From contig CADDZQ010000006.1 of the NCBI GenBank assembly GCA_902812505.1, forward strand, positions 1 through 43,235: DNA of 43,235 bases. The letters are read 5' to 3'. Under the pieces are notes generated by a model. It was not told the origin of the DNA. It did not search any database and was given only the letters and a program-made list of their open reading frames with translations. Made by a program: the position numbers and the translations under genes. This DNA is from an archaeon. GTDB lineage: Archaea; Thermoproteota; Thermoprotei_A; Marsarchaeales; Marsarchaeaceae. Shown here piece after piece: positions 34,578-42,640 of this stretch (position 1 is the first letter of the stretch; every line of letters starts with the position of its first letter).

Positions 34578-35771
34578 ATGACGGACGTTTACGTTTCCGG
34601 GTACGCGGTTATCCCCCCCTCTAGGGCTAGGGCTGATAGGGGTGAAGCTGTGCTCACAGCCGAAGAGTACCATGCGCGTGCACTCAGCGAGCTTCTACGC
34701 TCACTGGGTATCAGTAAAAGGGAGCTTGATGGGCTGAGCTATGCGTTGGGTATTAACAGGACTCTTTGGCCACACTCACTCATCTGGAGCGCTGAGGTGG
34801 CCCAGAACCTAGGCATCACCCCGAAGCTAACCGTGGTTTCGGATCACGGTGGCATGAGCGCGCTTAGCCTACTCTTTCAGGGATACGCACTCATAAAGAG
34901 TGGGGTGGTTGACCACGTGGTTCTCCTTGGTGTTGACTCGCCGCTTACACCGTCGAAACCGCAAGGCGGGTATAGGCTTGAGAGGACCTGGAGGTATGAG
35001 TTGAACTACGAGTTGCCCTTAGGCATGATTGGACCACTCAGTGAGGCGGCGCTCATAGCAAGGAGACACATGTATGAGCATGGAACCACACCCGAGCAGT
35101 TGGGTTTGGTGGCGGTTTCACAGAGAAAGAATGCATCAAAGAATTCTTGGGCATACCTGAAGCAGCCGCTCACGATGGATGAATACCTCAAGTCCCCCTA
35201 CCTCGCATATCCCGTGAGGATGCTTGACGCCGTGATACCCGTGAACGGAGGCTTCGCGCTAATGCTTTCACGTTCAGACGACGCAAAGAGGTTCACGGAT
35301 AAGCCTGTGCGAATAGAGGGGGTCGAAACCCAGGTGAACTCCGAGCCTCAAAACGAGTTACGCGACATAACAAAGCTGAATATCCCATCAGCCAGACTTC
35401 TTGAAAGGGCTGGTGTCGGCCTAAATGGCATCGACTTCTTAGAGCTCTACGATGATTTCACGGTTGTTGTGCTGATGCAGCTAGAAGCCTTAGGTTTCGC
35501 CTCGGAGGGAGGTGGAAGATTTGTTGAGAAGAATTCTATCACATATGATGGTAACCTGCCTGTTAATACGGGTGGGGGTCAGCTTTCGGGTGGCCAAGCT
35601 GGAACTGCTGGGGGGTTCTCCCTCGTTGTCGAGGCCATCCAACAGTTAAGGGAGGAGGCTGGTGGAAGACAGGTCAAAGGGGCAACTAGGGGGCTTGTGA
35701 CTGGTCTGGGCTGTTTGGGGTATAACCACAACCTGATTAATAGGGGCGTCGCACTCCTATCAAAGCCCTGA
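34578..35771 (+). CDS. Thiolase-fold protein lacking canonical catalytic residues
   Basis: A 397-residue protein with the thiolase/SCP-x fold: N-terminal MTDVYVSGYAVIPPSR, the VSDHGGMSALSLLFQGYALI helix region (about 87-107), LYDDFTVVVLMQLEALGF (about 290-307), and NTGGGQLSGGQAGTAGGF (about 330-347). Ordinary thiolases have a nucleophilic Cys at the position of D89-H90 here and His in the GHPxGATG motif; here that motif is GGQAGTAGG, so both are absent. A Cys remains in GLGCLGYN (C379). Together with DUF35 this suggests an aldolase or lyase of the Ltp2 kind, or another acyl-CoA reaction, but the activity is uncertain. Confidence 0.8.
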   Translation: MTDVYVSGYAVIPPSRARADRGEAVLTAEEYHARALSELLRSLGISKRELDGLSYALGINRTLWPHSLIWSAEVAQNLGITPKLTVVSDHGGMSALSLLFQGYALIKSGVVDHVVLLGVDSPLTPSKPQGGYRLERTWRYELNYELPLGMIGPLSEAALIARRHMYEHGTTPEQLGLVAVSQRKNASKNSWAYLKQPLTMDEYLKSPYLAYPVRMLDAVIPVNGGFALMLSRSDDAKRFTDKPVRIEGVETQVNSEPQNELRDITKLNIPSARLLERAGVGLNGIDFLELYDDFTVVVLMQLEALGFASEGGGRFVEKNSITYDGNLPVNTGGGQLSGGQAGTAGGFSLVVEAIQQLREEAGGRQVKGATRGLVTGLGCLGYNHNLINRGVALLSKP

Positions 35772-35781
35772 TTATGAGCCT

Positions 35782-37104
35782 CTACTCTATATATTTTCCT
35801 GGGTTGAGTAGGTGTCCTGGGTCGAACGCCTCCCTTATTTTCTTCATTAACTCGATGACCTGCGCTCCGTTGTGTTCCCTTAGCTGCCGCTTTAAGAGCT
35901 CTTTCTTCTGGAGTCCAACGCCGTGCTCTCCCGTGATTGATCCCCCTATCGAGATCACGTATTCGCACAGCTCTTGGTAGAACCTTTGAGCTTTCTCTCT
36001 TTGCGAGTCGTCGAAGAGTATTTCTGGATGCAGGTTGCCGTCACCTATGTGCCCCTGTGTTGGTGCGAGGAGGCCGTATTTCTCCTCTAGTTTACGTATC
36101 ATGGCTACGAGGTCGGGTAGCCTGCTTATTGGTACAACCACGTCTTCGACCATATAGTTCTTGGAGAGGGCGCTAACGGCCACCCCACCGAAGGCCCTAG
36201 CCCTATAGAATTCCTCTTTTTCCTCCTCTGTTTGCGCAATCCTGATCTTGGCTTTGGATAGGACGCTCTTTGCCTCTTCTAGGTCGAATTCAGCTAGGTC
36301 TAGGAGTAGTGCTCCTACGCCTTCCACGGGCAGGTTGAAGTGTGCTCTTAACGATTCGAGAACCCTCTGATCCATGTACTCTGCTAGCTCGGGCTGAATC
36401 CTGTGCCTCCTCAGCTCCAAGATGGCTTCGGCTATGTGTGTCTCGTCGTGGAAGAAAGCGAGTAGCCTGGTGAGCTTGTAACGTGGTAGGGGTATTACTT
36501 TGAGCCATGCTTCGACGACCACACCCAAGGTCCCCTCGCTGCCCACCATTAGCCTTACAAGGTCGTAGCCCGCACGATTCTTAAGGAGGGGTTCACCAAG
36601 CTTCACGATTGACCCATCTGGAAGCACCACTTTGAGCGCCAACACCCACTCTCTCATCGTGCCGTATTTAACGCAGCGCATCCCGCCGGAGCCCTGCACG
36701 ACGGCGCCACCCACTGTGCACACAAAAGAGCTAGCGGGGTCGGGGGGAAAGAAGAACCCTTTTTCGGATAGGAATCTATTTAGGTCGTCTAGTACGACTC
36801 CCGCCTCCACGTGGACTACCCAGTTAATATCGTCGAACTCGATGATACGCTTCATAGATGAAACATCAACCACCACACCCCCCTTATTCCAGAGCACACC
36901 CCCAAGGCTGCTGCCTCCACCCCAGGGTGTGAGGCTTAACTCATGTTTGCGTGTAATTGTGACAGCGCTCACCACTTCCTCTGTGGATTTGGCCTTCACA
37001 ACTATTCTGGGCTCCACGGGATAATGTGTGAAGTCCTCTCGATACTTCTCAGTGTTTGACACCACCTCTAAACCTGACTGTGAGAACTCTTCTTCAAGTG
37101 TCAC
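35782..37104 (-). CDS. FAD-linked oxidase, glycolate/D-lactate oxidase (GlcD) type
   Basis: A 440-residue enzyme of the vanillyl-alcohol-oxidase fold, probably oxidising a D-2-hydroxy acid such as D-lactate or glycolate. The FAD-binding part holds PWGGGSSLGGVLW (about 60-72) and TVGGAVVQGSGG; the C-terminal part has GHIGDGNLHPEI and ITGEHGVGLQKKE, whose His residues bind the substrate-activating metal, and AFDPGHLLNPGK near the end. It is usual in length for GlcD/DLD but has no adjacent Fe-S partner such as GlcF. It runs antisense to the neighbouring genes, with 10 bases between its stop and that of the thiolase-like gene. Confidence 0.9.
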   Translation of the reverse strand: MTLEEEFSQSGLEVVSNTEKYREDFTHYPVEPRIVVKAKSTEEVVSAVTITRKHELSLTPWGGGSSLGGVLWNKGGVVVDVSSMKRIIEFDDINWVVHVEAGVVLDDLNRFLSEKGFFFPPDPASSFVCTVGGAVVQGSGGMRCVKYGTMREWVLALKVVLPDGSIVKLGEPLLKNRAGYDLVRLMVGSEGTLGVVVEAWLKVIPLPRYKLTRLLAFFHDETHIAEAILELRRHRIQPELAEYMDQRVLESLRAHFNLPVEGVGALLLDLAEFDLEEAKSVLSKAKIRIAQTEEEKEEFYRARAFGGVAVSALSKNYMVEDVVVPISRLPDLVAMIRKLEEKYGLLAPTQGHIGDGNLHPEILFDDSQREKAQRFYQELCEYVISIGGSITGEHGVGLQKKELLKRQLREHNGAQVIELMKKIREAFDPGHLLNPGKYIE

Positions 37105-37189
37105 AATAAGCCTACATGAAACATGGATATAAGCACTCAGCGAGTCCTTTATTATCTAAGGAAACATATTTTAGAGCCCTGAAAATAAG

Positions 37190-38662
37190 ATGCGTGTGAA
37201 CAGTATACTCTTACACGAGATTCTCAGGCGTGGCGACCCTAAGAGTGTGTGCATAATAGACACTTATGAGGGGAAAACGCTTAGCTATGAGGAGCTGTAT
37301 TGTGCTGCCTCACAATTCGCCGACCACCTGAGAGGACTCGGTGTTAAGCTTGGCGACAGGGTTGGAATTCTACTTCCTAATGGTTGGCGGTTTGCTACAT
37401 CACTCTATGCCGTCTCTATGTGTGGAGGCATCGCTGTGCCCATTGATTACAGGTCTAGTGATAGGGAAGTTGAATCCTACCTTAAGGATTCAGGGGCAAG
37501 CCTAGTTGTGTGCTCATTTGAAAGACACGTCGACGCGTCTGCAGGAATCCGTGTCGCCGAGTTTTTAGAAAATAATGGTGATGGTGGGGCTTCTGCTGCC
37601 TGTGATTCATGGGTGGAGGCGGAGGATGCCTGCATCTTCTATACGGGTGGTACGACAGGTATACCCAAAGGTGTGGTCTTGACACACAAGAATATTCTTA
37701 CCGTGCTTCGGGGACTAAGTGTGGCGTGGGGTCTCAGGCAACGCGAAGAGGTGTTTATACAGGTTCTCCCCATGACTCATAGTGGCGGTCTAAACTGTTG
37801 CTTTAACACAGCCATTTACAGCGGTGGGAGGTGTGTGATAATGAGGAGGTTTAACCCCGAAGAGCTTCTCCGATATATTGAGGAGTACAGGGTCAGTGTG
37901 TTAGTGGGTGTGCCAACGATTTACGGAGAGCTTGTGAGAAAGCTTGCAACTTCTTATTGGGATGTGGGTTCGCTTAGGGTGTGCTTCTCCTCTGGAGCAC
38001 CGATACCGGAGAAGGTTGCACGGGAATTCGAAAGACTCACTGGGGTGGTGGTGAATGTTGGCTGGGGGCTCACGGAGGCTTCACCGCAGCTCACCGTGTC
38101 ACCCCTTGGCGTATTCAAACCCAACTATGTGGGTGTTCCCATTAGTGGAGCTGATGTAGCCGCCTTCGATGGGGACACACGTCTACCCATGGGTGCAGTG
38201 GGTGAGCTTGGAGCAAAAGGTGAGCAGGTTATGAAGGGGTATTGGAATAATAGGGAGGAAACTATTAAAGTCTTCAATTCTTCAGGCTACCTGCTCACTG
38301 GTGATGTTGGCTACGTGCTCCCAGAAGGCGTCTACCTTCTCGGTCGAAGAAAGAACCTGATAAACACTGGGGGCTACAAGGTTTGGCCGCACGAGGTTGA
38401 ACACGCAATCATGGAGAACCCACACGTGAAGGAGGCGGCGGTCATAGGTGTCGAAGACGAGAAATATGGAGAAGTTGTGAAGGCGTTCGTTGTAACCGAC
38501 GGTAAGATTACACAAGAGGAGTTAAGAGCATTCTGCAGAACGTTGCTAGCAGGCTATAAGGTACCCCGCATCATCGAATTCAGAGAAGAATTACCCAAAT
38601 CGAGCGTCGGTAAAATTCTGCATAGGGCGCTAAAGGAAGAATCAAAAAACAAAGGTTTTTAG
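37190..38662 (+). CDS. AMP-forming acyl-CoA ligase
   Basis: A 490-residue ANL-family enzyme that activates a carboxylic acid with ATP and CoA. The P-loop is FYTGGTTGIPKGVVLTH; GWGLTEASP binds adenylate; LLTGDVGYVLPEGVYLLGRRKNLINTGGYKVWPHEVE holds the conserved Asp and hinge; the catalytic Lys is in KSSVGKILHR. Substrate could be an aromatic or medium-chain acid. It starts at ATG 37190, 25 bases after ACATATTTTA (37165-37174), and is followed after 23 bases by the cyclase gene, probably in the same operon. Confidence 0.9.
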   Translation: MRVNSILLHEILRRGDPKSVCIIDTYEGKTLSYEELYCAASQFADHLRGLGVKLGDRVGILLPNGWRFATSLYAVSMCGGIAVPIDYRSSDREVESYLKDSGASLVVCSFERHVDASAGIRVAEFLENNGDGGASAACDSWVEAEDACIFYTGGTTGIPKGVVLTHKNILTVLRGLSVAWGLRQREEVFIQVLPMTHSGGLNCCFNTAIYSGGRCVIMRRFNPEELLRYIEEYRVSVLVGVPTIYGELVRKLATSYWDVGSLRVCFSSGAPIPEKVAREFERLTGVVVNVGWGLTEASPQLTVSPLGVFKPNYVGVPISGADVAAFDGDTRLPMGAVGELGAKGEQVMKGYWNNREETIKVFNSSGYLLTGDVGYVLPEGVYLLGRRKNLINTGGYKVWPHEVEHAIMENPHVKEAAVIGVEDEKYGEVVKAFVVTDGKITQEELRAFCRTLLAGYKVPRIIEFREELPKSSVGKILHRALKEESKNKGF

Positions 38663-38685
38663 TCGACCTAACACTAACACATCAC

Positions 38686-39546
38686 ATGTCGGCTAGCGAT
38701 CTCACCGGAGCCCTAACACTTATTACCCCAGAAGTTGTTCGGGCGGCGCTGCAATACGTAAGGAAAGGCTTGGTTGTGAGCCTTGCACACACGCTTGAAA
38801 ACGGTATGCCGATACCCGACTTCCATGGTCCCTATGTGATGACCGCTCACAGGACGGTTGAGGGGACACTCCGCCTCTTCGAGGGCTTAAACAAGAATAG
38901 GCTTGGCTCAGTTGTGTGCAGATATGAGTTGGCGGATCACACGGGCACCCACCTAGATGCGCTCAACCACGCCTCCGAGGGATATGAAATGTACGCTGGG
39001 CTAGATGCGAGGGACATCACCACTGATACTGGCACACTCAAGCTCGGGGTTGACACGCTCCCACCAATAGTCACGAGAGGTGTACTACTCGATTTTCCAA
39101 GCCACTATGGAGTTGACATGTTGGATGAAGAGTATGAGATACAAGCCGAAGAGGTATGCGGCCTACTCGAACGATACGGCGTCACTCTGAGGAGGGGCGA
39201 CGCCGTGTTGTTCTACACAGGATTCTCCAAGCTCTGGATGAAGGATAATCCTAAGTACCTCGGCTACGCTCCGGGTGTAGGCGAGGCGTGCGCCGAGTGG
39301 CTGGCCGCGCAGAAAATAAGCGTCGCCGGCTCTGACACTTCAAGCTTCGACGTAGTCAAAAAGAAATCCGAAAAGCTCTTTCCATGCCACCAAATACTCA
39401 TCAAGCGAAACGGAATACCCCTCGTGGAAAATCTGAGACTCGAAGAATTATCGAAGATAGGTGTCCACGAATTCCTCTTTGTATGCACCCCACTCAAATT
39501 CAAGGGGGGTGCGGGGTCACCCGTCACACCAATAGCGGTATACTAA
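38686..39546 (+). CDS. Cyclase-family (kynurenine formamidase-like) metal hydrolase
   Basis: A 286-residue member of the cyclase superfamily, with the metal motif HTGTHLDALNH (H-x-G-T-H-x-D-x-x-x-H). Further conserved parts are GDAVLFYTGFSKLWM, SVAGSDTSSFDV and the closing PLKFKGGAGSPVTPIAVY. Known members hydrolyse N-formylkynurenine, isatin or cyclic amides and lactones, binding Mn or Zn. No kynurenine pathway genes are nearby, so the substrate is likely another amide, ester or cyclic compound of the acid-catabolic island. It lies in the ligase operon. Confidence 0.87.
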   Translation: MSASDLTGALTLITPEVVRAALQYVRKGLVVSLAHTLENGMPIPDFHGPYVMTAHRTVEGTLRLFEGLNKNRLGSVVCRYELADHTGTHLDALNHASEGYEMYAGLDARDITTDTGTLKLGVDTLPPIVTRGVLLDFPSHYGVDMLDEEYEIQAEEVCGLLERYGVTLRRGDAVLFYTGFSKLWMKDNPKYLGYAPGVGEACAEWLAAQKISVAGSDTSSFDVVKKKSEKLFPCHQILIKRNGIPLVENLRLEELSKIGVHEFLFVCTPLKFKGGAGSPVTPIAVY

Positions 39547-39621
39547 GCTCGCAGCCACTGCCTCAACACCATTCATATTAGGGTGGCCACCATTCAACAC
39601 GGTAGCATAAAATAGTAAACG

Positions 39622-39635
39622 ATTCATGCATGAAT
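39622..39635. promoter_or_regulatory. Perfect 14-base palindrome upstream of the permease
   Basis: ATTCATGCATGAAT is a perfect palindrome, about 50 bases upstream of the TATA-like CTTAAAAG (39684-39691) before ATG 39715. The position suits an activator or repressor site. The regulator is not identifiable; the TrmB proteins of the window are possibilities only. Confidence 0.35.
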
Positions 39636-39714
39636 GTTGATCGTTCAGAATCTTAGCTGACGTTTACACAAATTTTCAAAATACTTAAAAGCACACTCCG
39701 AACTATATGCACTT

Positions 39715-41328
39715 ATGTCGCATGATAAGAAATCTTCCGCGCCGTTCGTGCGCGAGTCAACCGGTTTAGTAAAGAGTGTCTCCGCGCTTGATGTCTTAGC
39801 CTTCACACTTTTAGCGGCTGGACCACTGGTGCTCATACCTCTTGGGGTGCTAACTCTCCCCTCGGTTTACGAGGGGTCGAGTCTACTTGTAATATTCGGC
39901 CTATCGCTACCCATACTGATCGCTCTAGCCTTCAACACGGTTGCACTATCATCTACGATGCCTCGTGCTGGCGGTGACTATGTTTTCGGCTCAAGGATTA
40001 TCCACCCAGTTTGGGGCATGATTCCCTCATTCATGGCCCTCTTCTCATTTGTGGTGGGTATAGGAACCCTATCGGTGTTAATGCTGCAAGCCTTCCTCGG
40101 CCCAGCTTTCCTAACATCCTACCCTCAGACTGCGCCCACGATCGTCCAAGTGATCTATACTTCAAAACTCGACTTACTCACGATATCCGCACTCCTACTC
40201 CTACTCGTGTTCGGCCTAGCTATGGTCAGTAATAGGGTGTGGTTTTGGTTTATCCGTGTCCTCTCGCTGATAGCCTTCGTAGGCGTCCTAGTCCTAAGCT
40301 TCTACCTGTTCTCCACACCGCACGCCACGCTCGTCCACAACTTCGACACACAGCTGGCGACGGGTTTCAACACCTCTCAGGTTTACGCCAACGCCACCGC
40401 TAGTGGTTGGAATCCAACCCTGAGTGGCTCCCCCCTCACAACCGCGGGCGCCATGGTTTTCGTGTTCTTCTTCCTCGCCGCACCCATATCCGCATACTTC
40501 GCAGGCGAGATAAAGAATACCCTTAGAAGTATGAGTGTGGGTGTGATGGGTGGCACACTCGTTTCCTGGGTGATTGCGGCTATGGGTGTGGCTGCCTTCT
40601 TCGTGGGCTTCGGCTACAGGTTCCTCTCAGCCTACGGCTTCGAAGCCCTAGTCAACCCATCCACCGCTACAAGTGGAGCGTTCAGTGTGAACGCCCTAGT
40701 GTTGGCGGCCGTCGCGAACCCCAACACAGCCTTCTTCATCGGTCTCGGCTTCTTCCTCGCAGTGTTAGGCCTCGTAGCCGCACCCATACTACCAGCAAGC
40801 AGGATACTCTTTGCGTGGAGCTTCGACCAGCTTATACCCAAAGCCTTCGCATCAATATCGGATAGAACACACACCCCCATCTTCTCACTGGGCATCATAT
40901 GCGCCCTAACAATCATAGTTGCCGCCCTCGACACATACCTCTCGAGCGTGCTTGGAAGCTTCCTGGCGACAACGCTGATAGTGGCCATAGCTTTTCTGCC
41001 GAACGGTGTCACCGCCCTAGTCTTACCGTTCAAGGCCCCAAGCGTTTTCCAAACGGCACCACTAACAGTGAAGAGGAGTATTGGGAGGCTCCCACTCATC
41101 ACTTTGACCGGGCTCATACACACACTTGGTCTGGGCGCGATAATACTACTCGTGTTCCTGAACCCGGCGAGTGCAGGTACAAGCACGGGTACACTCTCAG
41201 CCGGCGCCCTAGGAGTTGTGCTCGCAGGCCTCGTGGCCTCCATAGCCTTCTACCCCGTGGCGAGGGCGATTAGGCGTAGGTCAGGTGTGGACATAAGCCT
41301 AGCCTTCAAGGAGATACCCCCAAACTAG
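39715..41328 (+). CDS. APC-superfamily amino acid/organic cation permease
   Basis: A 537-residue membrane protein with about 12 helices. VSALDVLAFTLLAAGPLVLIP is the first helix, and MPRAGGDYVFGSRIIHPVWG is the conserved APC segment after helix 2. FFLAAPISAYFAGEIKNTLR corresponds to the FxGxE region of helix 6. LPASRILFAWSFDQLIPKAFASISDRTHTPIFSL is typical of amino acid permeases. The long extracytoplasmic loop after helix 5 holds NTSQVYANATASG sequons. Substrate is probably an amino acid or related compound taken up with protons. It starts at ATG 39715, with a CTTAAAAG box about 27 bases upstream. Confidence 0.9.
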   Translation: MSHDKKSSAPFVRESTGLVKSVSALDVLAFTLLAAGPLVLIPLGVLTLPSVYEGSSLLVIFGLSLPILIALAFNTVALSSTMPRAGGDYVFGSRIIHPVWGMIPSFMALFSFVVGIGTLSVLMLQAFLGPAFLTSYPQTAPTIVQVIYTSKLDLLTISALLLLLVFGLAMVSNRVWFWFIRVLSLIAFVGVLVLSFYLFSTPHATLVHNFDTQLATGFNTSQVYANATASGWNPTLSGSPLTTAGAMVFVFFFLAAPISAYFAGEIKNTLRSMSVGVMGGTLVSWVIAAMGVAAFFVGFGYRFLSAYGFEALVNPSTATSGAFSVNALVLAAVANPNTAFFIGLGFFLAVLGLVAAPILPASRILFAWSFDQLIPKAFASISDRTHTPIFSLGIICALTIIVAALDTYLSSVLGSFLATTLIVAIAFLPNGVTALVLPFKAPSVFQTAPLTVKRSIGRLPLITLTGLIHTLGLGAIILLVFLNPASAGTSTGTLSAGALGVVLAGLVASIAFYPVARAIRRRSGVDISLAFKEIPPN

Positions 41329-41848
41329 CAAAACAAGTAGGTCAGTGTAGGATTATCACCGGATGCAAGTTAAGCGCTCACCGATACTGGTAACACCTCC
41401 AGTTTATAGCTCACCCCACCCATATTAACACCAAGCACACCTACCAGAGGTCTAGAAGGGATATTCCTGGGTGCGTCCCCAATGGGTGAGGCTCCCTGGA
41501 TACCCCGGTTCTTCTCTCGAATCCACGTAGCGCTCACTTTCCCCTCCGTCAAGCCGCTTCTTCGATAACCTCGTGGGCTCCACACCTGTGGAGGGGTCAG
41601 CCTAAATACTAGCCCAACACGTCCTCAAATAGTTAACGTGGCTATTCAAACCTATATGTAGGTGGTCCTGCTTGTTGGAGCCCTAAGTGTGGGTTTGTGT
41701 TCACCGCCCGCTAACGTGGGTTTACACGTAGTAGCGTCATCACATTGGAACACCCTTGGGTTTTAGGCGTCAAACAATGTTTTACCCATATGGATATAGT
41801 TAATAGTATTTCAAGCGGTTTAGGGTGCTACGAAAAACTTTTTAGTGT
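41329..41848. other. 520-base gene-free region
   Basis: No gene is supported. A minus-strand frame (41370-41585) has no recognisable family and lacks an RBS or TATA box. CTCCACA-CC-TGTGGAG (41578-41593) is a perfect 7-base hairpin. The DNA is not obviously repetitive and gives no tRNA or CRISPR signal. Confidence 0.4.
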
Positions 41849-42637
41849 ATGCTTGGAATTCATTTGATAGCTTTGGGAAATATAGAGTCGTTTCGGGAAG
41901 GTGGCGTGCTGACCATTAGGTTTAACAGGGCAGAGAAGCTGAACGCCTGGAGCAACGCGTTTGTGGATGAGCTCTCCGCTGAGCTCCGCGGGGCGGCTGA
42001 GGACGAGCAGGTGCGGGTGGTGGTGCTCACAGCCCAGGGTAAGGCCTTCTCAGTTGGAGGAGACCTCAACGAGTTCATATCCTCAACACCCGACCAGGTG
42101 GCCGCCTTTAATAAGAAGGTGATAGCCCTCTTCTCACTTATGGAGAGTGTGCGTAAACCCATAGTGGCGTCGGTTAACGGCTTCTGCAACTTGGAGACCA
42201 TACAGGCGTGTGACTATGTTGTGGCCGCGAGGTCAGCGAAGTTCGGGTTACCCGAAGTGAATGTGGGTATAAGCCCCGGTGCGGGCATACTTGTACGGCT
42301 CCCACGCCTGATAGGGAGGTTGGCGGCTAAAGAGATCGCCTTCTTCGGTGAATGGATAAGCGCTGAGCGAGCGTGTGAGCTCGGGGTTGTCAACAGGGTT
42401 GTCGACGATGACAAACTCCAGGATGCAACTAGGGAGGTGGCCTCCAAGCTCGCCGAGAAACCACCGCTCACCTTGGGGGCCATCAAGGCTGTGATAAACA
42501 AGTCTTGGGGGATGGAGCTCGACGGCGCGATGGAGTACCAGTTACGTGAGAATATGAGTCTATTCTATACCGAAGATTTAAAGGAGGGGATACGAGCCTT
42601 CCTCGAGAAGAGGAAACCAGCCTTCAAGGGTAGATAG
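41849..42637 (+). CDS. Crotonase (enoyl-CoA hydratase/isomerase) family protein with a shortened oxyanion loop
   Basis: A 262-residue crotonase. Canonical parts include LTIRFNRAEKLNAWSNAF, FSVGGDLNEF (first oxyanion residue) and GLPEVNVGISPGAG with Glu at 136. In the second oxyanion region, family members usually read NGxxLGGGxELxxxCD; here it is NGFCNLETIQACD (110-122), so the GGG turn is replaced by a single Asn and the loop is three residues shorter. The following GGTQRL is ILVRL. This argues for a changed reaction or a poor hydratase. It may start at ATG 41849, or at TTG 41864 or 41873 nearer the CTTTTTAG box. The PaaK-like ligase follows after three bases. Confidence 0.82.
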   Translation: MLGIHLIALGNIESFREGGVLTIRFNRAEKLNAWSNAFVDELSAELRGAAEDEQVRVVVLTAQGKAFSVGGDLNEFISSTPDQVAAFNKKVIALFSLMESVRKPIVASVNGFCNLETIQACDYVVAARSAKFGLPEVNVGISPGAGILVRLPRLIGRLAAKEIAFFGEWISAERACELGVVNRVVDDDKLQDATREVASKLAEKPPLTLGAIKAVINKSWGMELDGAMEYQLRENMSLFYTEDLKEGIRAFLEKRKPAFKGR

Positions 42638-42640
42638 GCC

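Noticed and set aside
41370-41585. Minus-strand frame as a gene or transposase relic
   Set aside because: No family motif, no start signal, and the other frames are equally open in parts.
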